Under the pieces are notes generated by a model. The model was not told where the DNA came from. It saw only the letters and a list, made by a program, of their open reading frames with translations, and ran no database searches. Positions 1 through 5,267 of a stretch of 5,267 nucleotides of DNA are shown piece by piece. The translations under genes were made by a program, and so were the position numbers. This DNA comes from Opitutaceae bacterium (GTDB lineage Bacteria > Verrucomicrobiota > Verrucomicrobiia > Opitutales > Opitutaceae): contig JAESUN010000407.1 in the NCBI GenBank assembly GCA_016763045.1, positions 1 to 5,267 of the forward strand, read 5' to 3'. The stretch's first letter is position 1, and every line of letters begins with the position of its first letter.

Positions 1-1
1 T

Positions 2-415
2 AATACCTATGGTCCTCGTATGTTGAGCGATGATGGAAGAGTTGTTTCAAACTTCATTGTCCAAGCCCTGAAAGGTGAAGATATTACGCTCTATGGAGAT
101 GGCAGCCAGTCACGATCCTTTTGTTATGTGGATGATCTGGTAGATGGATTTGTCCGGTTTATGGATCAGGAAGAAATAGTAGGACCTATGAATTTGGGTA
201 ATCCAGTAGAATTTACCATGCGTGAGTTGGCTCAACAGATAATCACCCTTACGGGGACAAAATCGAAAATTGTGCATGAGCCTTTACCGGAGGATGATCC
301 GAGGCAACGACAGCCAGATATTTCTTTGGCAAAAAAGCACCTTGGTTGGGAGCCGAAGGTCTTTTTGGAAGAGGGATTAAAGCGGACCATCGATTACTTC
401 AAAAACCATGTTTAA
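2..415 (+). CDS. UDP-glucuronate decarboxylase-like NAD-dependent epimerase/dehydratase, C-terminal part
   Basis: This is the last 137 codons of an extended short-chain dehydrogenase/reductase. The frame is open from base 2, so the gene starts outside the window and the ATG at 20 is internal. The first visible residues, NTYGPRM, are the family's conserved segment that follows the catalytic Tyr-x-x-x-Lys, which itself lies upstream. Next come [14 protein letters not shown], then [20 protein letters not shown] (sugar-nucleotide-binding part), then NLGNP, and a C-terminal segment with [21 protein letters not shown]. This order matches UDP-glucuronate decarboxylase (UDP-xylose synthase), which makes UDP-xylose from UDP-glucuronate in the cytoplasm for surface polysaccharides. 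Related dTDP-glucose 4,6-dehydratases and UDP-glucose epimerases share the fold, but the [12 protein letters not shown] and RSFCYVDDL wording favours the decarboxylase. Family assignment is firm; exact substrate is inferred. It lies 141 bp upstream of secA. Confidence 0.85.
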   Translation, partial: NTYGPRMLSDDGRVVSNFIVQALKGEDITLYGDGSQSRSFCYVDDLVDGFVRFMDQEEIVGPMNLGNPVEFTMRELAQQIITLTGTKSKIVHEPLPEDDPRQRQPDISLAKKHLGWEPKVFLEEGLKRTIDYFKNHV

Positions 416-430
416 GGTAATGGTGTTGCT

Positions 431-447
431 GCTAAGAAGTGCTTAGC
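431..447 (+). other. Small inverted repeat (6-bp stem, 5-nt loop) after the epimerase gene
   Basis: GCTAAG (431-436) and CTTAGC (442-447) are perfect inverted complements separated by AAGTG, 16 bases after the epimerase stop codon. The position would suit a terminator for the upstream gene. However, the stem is short and only half G+C, and no T-run follows directly (the next bases are TGAAAATTTGCGC), so it is not a convincing intrinsic terminator. It is recorded as the only clear structure in the first part of the 416-556 gap. Confidence 0.25.
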
Positions 448-506
448 TGAAAATTTGCGCTCATCAGTCTCCGAAAAAGGTTTTGGGAACATAGGGATGA
501 TTTGAT

Positions 507-560
507 TTGTCCGTTGCCAAGATGCCCAAAGCACTGCTAATTGTCCTTTTTTTTCCATGA
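507..560 (+). CDS. Possible hydrophobic leader peptide overlapping the secA start (speculative)
   Basis: Frame 3 is open from just after a TGA at 498-500 to a TGA at 558-560. It can start at ATG 522 (12 residues, [12 protein letters not shown]) or at TTG 507 (17 residues, reading SVAK before that ATG). A GGGA at 494-497 lies 9 bases before the TTG; no Shine-Dalgarno-like sequence lies close to the ATG. The peptide is one lysine followed by an unbroken hydrophobic stretch ending in proline. Its stop overlaps the secA ATG as ATGA (557-560), the classic arrangement for translational coupling, and secA has no visible ribosome-binding site of its own. In E. coli, secA is controlled through the upstream arrest peptide SecM, so a leader here is plausible, but this peptide has no SecM-like arrest motif. 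The frame is very short and its Phe residues come from a T-run, so chance is a serious alternative. Confidence 0.2.
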   Translation: MSVAKMPKALLIVLFFP

Positions 561-3487
561 TCTCCTTTCTGTTTAAAAAGTTTTCCGGCCGTCATTACCG
601 TAAGTTCATCAAAGAGTGTGAGCCGATTGTTGAGCGTATTAACCAATTTGAGAGTGAATATCAGTCGCTTTCAGATGAGGCACTCCTGGCTAAGGCCGAG
701 GAATTCCGCAGCCGTTTTAAGGAAGGTGAATCCCTAGATGAGTTGCTTCCTGAAGCCTTTGCTGTGGTGAAGAATGCCGCTCGACGCATGCTTAATCAGA
801 AGATTGATGTATGTGACCATGAGTTGACCTGGGATATGGTCCATTTTGATGTGCAGTTGATGGGGGGAATAGCTCTACATAATGGTCGAATAGCTGAAAT
901 GGGTACTGGGGGAGGGAAAACTTTGGTGGCGACACTTCCTCTTTATCTCAATGCGTTGAGTTCTCGGAATGTTCAGCTGGTTACGGTCAATGATTATCTG
1001 GCCCGTCGTGACTCGGAATGGATGGGTCATTTGTATCGCTTCCTTGGTTTGACGGTTGGATGTATTCAGAATCAGATGCAGCCTGGGGAGCGTCGCGAGA
1101 TGTATAAGTGTGATATCACATACGGAACTGCTTCGGAGTTTGGTTTTGATTATCTAAGGGATAATGGGATGGCCTTCCGTAAGGAACATCAGGTTCAAAG
1201 AGATCACTTTTTTGTCATTGTGGATGAGATCGATTCGATCTTGATCGATGAAGCTCGGACTCCATTGATTATTTCTGGGCCGATGGCGATTCAGCGGGAA
1301 CAACCGTTTACCAGGCATAAGCCAGGGATCGAAAGTCTCGTGCGACAACAGATGAGGCTCTGCAATCAATTAGCTTCGGAGGTGAAGGATCTCCTGTCGA
1401 AAGAAGGTGGGGACGAGCAGGAAGCGGGTCTCAAAATGCTTCAATTGAAGATGGGGATGCCAAAGAATAAGCAGCTTCTTCGCCTTCAGGAAACACCGCA
1501 GTATCGTAAGTTGCTAGATAGTACGGAGCTCGAAATGAATGGGAATGCGAATAGAGAGCAGCTCTATCATTTGAAGGAGCATCTTTATTATGTTATCGAT
1601 GAAAAACAGAAACAGGCTGATCTCTCAGAATTGGGTCGAACCACTTTGCGTCCGAATGATCCAGATGCTTTTGTTCTCCTGGATCTCCCCACTCTTTTCA
1701 GTGATTTAGAGAAGGACGAAGAAACGACGGAAGAGCAGAAGAATGCGGAAAAGCAGAAGATTCAGACCGAATATGAACAAGTCAGTGAGAATATTCATGC
1801 GATCAGTCAGCTCTTGAGGGCGTATTCTCTTTACGAGAAAGATGTCGAGTACGTGGTGCAGGGAGGCAAGGTTGTTATTGTTGATGAAAACACTGGCCGA
1901 ATCATGCAAGGGCGCCGGTGGAGTGATGGATTGCATCAAGCGGTCGAAGCGAAAGAGGGTGTTACGATCGAACGGGAGACCAGAACCTATGCCACTATTA
2001 CGATTCAGAACTATTTCCGTATGTATAATAAGTTGGGCGGGATGACAGGTACCGCCGAAACGGAAGCGACAGAATTCTTCGATATCTATAAGTTAAAGGT
2101 TGTGGTGATCCCAACCAATAAACCCTGTATTCGGGAAGATCTCAATGATGTGATCTACAAGACTCGCAGGGCGAAATATAATGCGGTTATTCAGGATCTG
2201 ACAGAAGCGCATAAGCGCGGGCAACCTATTTTGGTGGGAACTGTAACGGTGGAGTCATCCGAAGTTTTTAGCCGCATGTTGAAACGGGCCAAGATCCCCC
2301 ATTCCGTGTTGAATGCAAAATTTCATGAACAGGAGGCTGAGATTATTTCCCGTGCTGGATTGAGAGGTTCTGTGACGATTGCGACAAATATGGCGGGTCG
2401 AGGAACGGATATTAAATTGGGTGAAGGGGTTAGGGAGAACGGCGGTTTGTTTGTGATTGGGACGGAACGTCATGAATCGCGGCGTATTGATCGTCAGCTT
2501 CGTGGCCGTTGTGCGCGGCAGGGTGACCCTGGGTTGACCAAGTTCTTTATTTCTTTGGAAGACGATTTGATGCGTCTGTTTGCTTCTGCTGGCCCATTGG
2601 CTCGGTTGATGGAGAACTCCATGAGCGATGATGAGGAAATGCAGCATCCTTTGCTGAATCGGTCGATTGAGTCTGCGCAGAAGAAGGTTGAACAGCAGAA
2701 TTATTCGATCCGGAAACGATTACTGGAGTATGATGATGTTTTAAATACACAGAGAGGAATTATTTACGAAATTCGTAATGAAGCTCTTCATAGTGAGGCG
2801 CCGAAGAAGCTGATCTTTGAGATGATTGAAGAGGAGCTCTCGATTCGATTGGATGCTCTCGGATTAGGGACTAGGGCTGCAGCGGAGTCGATAGCCATCG
2901 ATGGTTTTGTCGGCTGGTTAAATTCACATTTCCCGATTTCTTTCAAAAAAGAATCGTTGGAAGGAAAGTCTGAAGAAGAGGCGGTTTCCTTGGTTTTAGA
3001 ACGAATCAAAGAAGCTTACAGTTTGAAGGAATCTGCCGAGAATCAGGAAGCATTGGTCCACTTGGAACAGTATGTTATAATCAATGCAGTTGATAATCAC
3101 TGGCAGGAGCACCTTACGGAAATGGAAGATCTTCGGCAGAGTGTGGGTCTGCGGAGCTATGGGCAGAAAGATCCCCTTATTGAATACAAGGGAGAGGCTT
3201 TCACCTATTTTGAAGAATTGATGAATAATATAAGGCTGCAAATTTGCACGAGCCTGTTCCGTTCAGCGACAAATGTGGTGGCCCTCGAAAATGTTAAGGC
3301 GATGTTGGCTCGTAATGCTACGGCGGAGGGGCCGAGCTCAGGCGGGTCTAGCTTGACGAAACTGGCAGAAAAGGAAGAAGTGAAACTTCCCTCGGTTACG
3401 ATCAAGAGAGACCTTCCAAAGGTTGGCCGAAATGATAAGTGCCCTTGTGGGAGTGGTAAGAAATATAAGCAGTGCTGCGGAAGCTAA
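557..3487 (+). CDS. secA: Protein translocase subunit SecA (PVC-type, with enlarged PPXD)
   Basis: Complete 976-residue SecA, the ATPase motor that pushes unfolded preproteins through SecYEG at the inner membrane. In order: N-terminal helix (MISFLFKKF, typical of SecA starts and the reason for choosing 557); nucleotide-binding domain 1 with P-loop GTGGGKT at 116-122 and Walker B DEID at 223-226; preprotein-cross-linking domain from about 242 to 418; nucleotide-binding domain 2 with NMAGRGTD at 611-618 and [14 protein letters not shown] from 646; helical scaffold from about 715 ([13 protein letters not shown]); two-helix-finger region with W849 and [15 protein letters not shown] from 859; and a C-terminal zinc-binding tail with C962, C964, C973 and C974. 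E. coli SecA is 901 residues; most of the excess is in the cross-linking domain, which includes a Glu/Lys-rich, coiled-coil-like stretch at about 385-408. The extra length, WDMVHFDVQ and CARQGDPG resemble chlamydial and verrucomicrobial SecA as I recall them. Oddity: the P-loop has Gly119 where SecA normally has Glu. No Shine-Dalgarno is visible; a T-run precedes the ATG. lnt follows after 57 bp. Confidence 0.98.
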   Translation: MISFLFKKFSGRHYRKFIKECEPIVERINQFESEYQSLSDEALLAKAEEFRSRFKEGESLDELLPEAFAVVKNAARRMLNQKIDVCDHELTWDMVHFDVQLMGGIALHNGRIAEMGTGGGKTLVATLPLYLNALSSRNVQLVTVNDYLARRDSEWMGHLYRFLGLTVGCIQNQMQPGERREMYKCDITYGTASEFGFDYLRDNGMAFRKEHQVQRDHFFVIVDEIDSILIDEARTPLIISGPMAIQREQPFTRHKPGIESLVRQQMRLCNQLASEVKDLLSKEGGDEQEAGLKMLQLKMGMPKNKQLLRLQETPQYRKLLDSTELEMNGNANREQLYHLKEHLYYVIDEKQKQADLSELGRTTLRPNDPDAFVLLDLPTLFSDLEKDEETTEEQKNAEKQKIQTEYEQVSENIHAISQLLRAYSLYEKDVEYVVQGGKVVIVDENTGRIMQGRRWSDGLHQAVEAKEGVTIERETRTYATITIQNYFRMYNKLGGMTGTAETEATEFFDIYKLKVVVIPTNKPCIREDLNDVIYKTRRAKYNAVIQDLTEAHKRGQPILVGTVTVESSEVFSRMLKRAKIPHSVLNAKFHEQEAEIISRAGLRGSVTIATNMAGRGTDIKLGEGVRENGGLFVIGTERHESRRIDRQLRGRCARQGDPGLTKFFISLEDDLMRLFASAGPLARLMENSMSDDEEMQHPLLNRSIESAQKKVEQQNYSIRKRLLEYDDVLNTQRGIIYEIRNEALHSEAPKKLIFEMIEEELSIRLDALGLGTRAAAESIAIDGFVGWLNSHFPISFKKESLEGKSEEEAVSLVLERIKEAYSLKESAENQEALVHLEQYVIINAVDNHWQEHLTEMEDLRQSVGLRSYGQKDPLIEYKGEAFTYFEELMNNIRLQICTSLFRSATNVVALENVKAMLARNATAEGPSSGGSSLTKLAEKEEVKLPSVTIKRDLPKVGRNDKCPCGSGKKYKQCCGS

Positions 3488-3544
3488 ACCAGTCCATCAT
3501 CTGGGAGAACGTTCTGTTTTAACGATTCGATAGGTCTTATAAGA

Positions 3545-5236
3545 ATGATGTTTGCTCAGATAGAAGCGCTGAAGGCTGAAGCTTCGTGTTGGAAGAAAGA
3601 GGACCTTCTCTGTGCCGGAGCCACGTTGGTGGTTTCTGCCTTACTGCTTATTGCATCGTTTCCTCCCTTTGATTTTCCAGAAGCTGCTTATGTCTTGGCG
3701 GTTCCTTTCTTATTGTGGAGCTATGCACGGCCTCCTTGGCGTTTATTTATTGGGACTGTTTTTTTAGCAGGGTTTGTTGGTTGGGTTGTTCTTATCTTTT
3801 GGTTGCGACATGTGACGAGTGGAGGGATGGTCTTTTTAGCGGCGTACCTGGCTCTTAATTATACTGTTTGGTTTATCGCGGCTCGTTGGACTCTTCCACG
3901 GATTGCTGATCGAGAATTCAGTGTCCGAATAGGAGGTATATTGGCTTTAGCGGGATTGTGGGTATTGCTGGAGTATGGAAGGGTTTATTTTTGCACAGGA
4001 TTCCCGTGGTTACCTCTGGCGGCGAGTCAATGGGAGAGGCCTTTAATGCTGCAAAGTGCGGCCTATGCGGGTGCTTGGGCTATTTCGTTTTCGCTTATCT
4101 TTTTTAATCTCGCGATTACGGCTTATTTGTTGCGGATGTATCGGTTTTACAAGGAGAAAAAAGGCCGCTTCTGTCCTGAGTTTTATCTAGCGCTTATTCT
4201 TGTTTTTGTGGTGTCTTTTGGGCTCTATAAACAGGCGGTTGGGCAGGATCGAAGAGAACTTCTACGGGCGGGAATCATGCAGCCCTACGTGCCTCAAGAG
4301 GCTAAATGGGATAAAGATTATGCTCTTGAGATCTTAGATACTCTTGAGCGCACTACTCTGAGCCTCAAAGCGCTGGAACCGGATGCAATGTTTAGGCCGG
4401 AAGCGGTTACTCCATACGCAGTAAAAGGAGATCAATACGTTCAGGAGTGGATAGAGAAACTGACTTCGGATTTGGGCGTTACATTGTTTCTGGGGTCCAT
4501 TGCGACCGAAGGAGAACCTGCATCCGAAGAAGAAGCGTGGTACAATGCAGTGATGATGGTAGATCCTGAACTGGGGCTCTACTCAGAGTATTATCGGAAA
4601 CAACATCTTGTCCCTTTTGGTGAATATGTCCCGTTTCGTCGGTTCTTTCCGTGGGCAGCGAAGTTTGTTCCGATTGGAGAAGACTTTATTCCGGGAGAAA
4701 CGCCTTCTCTTCTTCCTCTCTCATTGCCTCATCTAAGACTCGAAGTTGGCTCTTTGATTTGTTTTGAAGATGTTTTTCCTTCTCTTGCTCGCAAGTCCGT
4801 GAAAGAAGGAGCGGGGATCCTGTATGTCTCAACCAATAATGCGTGGTATGGAGAGGAAGGATCTGCTTATCAACATGCGGCACACTCCGTATTGCGGGCA
4901 GTTGAGACGCGTCGGGTCGTATTACGGGTGGGCAATGGAGGATGGAGTGGATGGATCGATGAATATGGCATTATTAGGAATGTCTATGTAGATTCCGAAG
5001 ATAGTATTTATGCCAGAGGAGGAACTGTCTTTGAAATATGTATCCACACGCGGGCAAGCGCCCGACCTGGGCTTCGCAGACGTGCTGCTGAGCGGGCTGG
5101 CGCGGGACGGCGGCCTGTACGTGCCCGATGCCTGGCCGGTGTTTTCCAGCGACGAAATCGCCGCCTTCAAGGATTTGCCTTATGCGGAACTGGCGCTCAG
5201 GATTATCCGGCCCTTCGTCGGCGGCGCTATCGGTGA
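3545..5236 (+). CDS. lnt: Apolipoprotein N-acyltransferase Lnt; C-terminus replaced at about 5031 by out-of-frame foreign sequence
   Basis: Lnt transfers an acyl chain from phospholipid to the N-terminal cysteine of diacylglyceryl lipoproteins, at the periplasmic face of the inner membrane. About seven membrane segments are visible, near residues 23-40, 46-62, 67-88, 94-114, 129-147, 167-198 and 213-228. A nitrilase-like catalytic domain runs from about 240. The catalytic triad is readable: E286 (RPEAVTPY), K352 (YYRKQHLVPFGEYVPF) and C406 (SLICFEDVFP), with E360 and E408 also in family positions. The arginine before PE (R284) replaces the usual tryptophan. Genuine Lnt sequence (GWSGWIDEYGII, then YARGGTVFE) ends near residue 497. 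The rest, to the TGA at 5234-5236, is Arg/Ala-rich and comes from reading threonine synthase DNA in the wrong frame, so the final membrane helix is absent. The start is ATG 3545 or the adjacent ATG 3548, with only a weak TAGG at 3531-3534. Likely co-transcribed with secA. Confidence 0.93.
   Translation: MMFAQIEALKAEASCWKKEDLLCAGATLVVSALLLIASFPPFDFPEAAYVLAVPFLLWSYARPPWRLFIGTVFLAGFVGWVVLIFWLRHVTSGGMVFLAAYLALNYTVWFIAARWTLPRIADREFSVRIGGILALAGLWVLLEYGRVYFCTGFPWLPLAASQWERPLMLQSAAYAGAWAISFSLIFFNLAITAYLLRMYRFYKEKKGRFCPEFYLALILVFVVSFGLYKQAVGQDRRELLRAGIMQPYVPQEAKWDKDYALEILDTLERTTLSLKALEPDAMFRPEAVTPYAVKGDQYVQEWIEKLTSDLGVTLFLGSIATEGEPASEEEAWYNAVMMVDPELGLYSEYYRKQHLVPFGEYVPFRRFFPWAAKFVPIGEDFIPGETPSLLPLSLPHLRLEVGSLICFEDVFPSLARKSVKEGAGILYVSTNNAWYGEEGSAYQHAAHSVLRAVETRRVVLRVGNGGWSGWIDEYGIIRNVYVDSEDSIYARGGTVFEICIHTRASARPGLRRRAAERAGAGRRPVRARCLAGVFQRRNRRLQGFALCGTGAQDYPALRRRRYR
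5031..5040. other. Junction between two sequences of different origin
   Basis: Left of here the DNA is 37% GC over 60 bases and encodes Lnt in frame 2; right of here it is about 65% GC over 227 bases and encodes threonine synthase in frame 3. The ten bases TTGAAATATG fit both sides: Phe-Glu-Ile of Lnt, and the first codons (start, Lys, Tyr) of ThrC. The exact breakpoint therefore cannot be placed more finely. If the original thrC start was ATG, the shared stretch would begin at 5032 and be only about 7-9 bases long, a short microhomology. No insertion-sequence end, tRNA, attachment site or direct repeat is visible around it. Confidence 0.85.
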
Positions 5237-5267
5237 CAGTGCCCTGGCCGGGATTATCGATGGCGAA
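5031..5267 (+). CDS. thrC: Threonine synthase, N-terminal part (alphaproteobacterial type)
   Basis: The 79 codons open to the window end match the N-terminal domain of threonine synthase, the PLP enzyme that converts O-phosphohomoserine to threonine and phosphate in the cytoplasm. Diagnostic residues are KYVSTRG at 2-8, FADVLLSGLARDGGLYVP at 15-32, and PYAELALRIIRPFVGG, all characteristic of the alphaproteobacterial form as I recall it. The PLP-binding lysine lies beyond the window. The first codon here is TTG; homologues normally begin with ATG, so this codon may have been altered by the junction. GAGGAGG at 5016-5022 sits 8 bases before the TTG and would make a good ribosome-binding site, but it is also the Arg-Gly-Gly coding of the preceding Lnt sequence, so it is probably coincidental. 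About three quarters of codons end in G or C, unlike the genes before it. Confidence 0.88.
   Translation, partial: MKYVSTRGQAPDLGFADVLLSGLARDGGLYVPDAWPVFSSDEIAAFKDLPYAELALRIIRPFVGGAIGDSALAGIIDGE

Noticed and set aside
546..556. T-run before secA as an intrinsic terminator tail
   Set aside because: No stable stem precedes it; the nearest complementary bases (AGCA and TGCT around 530-538) leave no room for a loop.
416..556. Sigma-70 type promoter for secA in the 141-bp gap
   Set aside because: TTGCGC and TTGGGA-like hexamers occur, but I found no partner resembling TATAAT at 16-18 bases, so no call is justified.
2255..2647. 130-codon open frame on the minus strand inside secA, with other shorter minus-strand frames across secA and lnt
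   Set aside because: They lie wholly within clearly coding plus-strand genes, show no recognisable domain, and have compositions expected of antisense shadows.
3488..3544. Palindrome AGAACGTTCT (3506-3515) followed by GTTTT, and a CCAG/CTGG pair (3489-3504), as a terminator after secA
   Set aside because: The palindrome has no loop, so only about three pairs could form as a hairpin, and the other stem is 4 bp with an 8-base loop. Neither is a convincing terminator, and lnt follows closely in the same direction.
5040..5236. Arg/Ala-rich C-terminal extension of Lnt as a novel fused domain
   Set aside because: The same DNA read in frame 3 gives a clear threonine synthase N-terminus, so the extension is an out-of-frame translation of high-GC coding DNA.

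Overview
The window holds the end of one gene, two long genes and the start of a fourth, all on the + strand. From the start to about base 5030 it reads as one moderate-GC bacterial segment. It contains the 3' end of a UDP-glucuronate decarboxylase-type sugar-nucleotide epimerase (2-415), a complete secA (557-3487), and most of lnt, the apolipoprotein N-acyltransferase gene (3545 to about 5030). The SecA has an enlarged preprotein-cross-linking region, the N-terminal 'WDMVHFDVQ' segment and a '[11 protein letters not shown]' helicase motif. From memory these resemble Verrucomicrobiota and Chlamydiae proteins more than proteobacterial ones, so I infer a Verrucomicrobiota-like (PVC group) Gram-negative host, possibly from the Opitutae. 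That placement comes from recalled sequences, not from a search.

The three genes share an envelope theme: nucleotide-sugar supply for surface polysaccharide, the Sec export motor, and the last step of lipoprotein maturation. secA and lnt are 57 bp apart and probably co-transcribed. The 141-bp gap before secA has a small hairpin and no clear promoter. It also has a 12- to 17-codon hydrophobic reading frame whose TGA stop overlaps the secA ATG (ATGA). secA has only a T-run in front of it and no Shine-Dalgarno site, so this frame is a candidate leader peptide.

At about 5031-5040 the sequence changes character abruptly. GC content goes from about 37% in the preceding 60 bases to about 65% over the last 227, and the reading frame of interest shifts. 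From 5031 to the window end, frame 3 encodes the N-terminal 79 residues of a threonine synthase (ThrC) of alphaproteobacterial type. The frame that carried Lnt runs on through this DNA as an Arg/Ala-rich out-of-frame translation until 5236. The Lnt C-terminus is therefore missing. The simplest explanation is a chimeric join (assembly or amplification artefact) between a Verrucomicrobiota-like genome and a high-GC proteobacterial genome; a real recombination is less likely but not excluded.

I saw no RNA genes, CRISPR arrays, insertion sequences or phage features. I do not see a convincing new biological system; the two observations most worth a check are the junction and the possible secA leader peptide.
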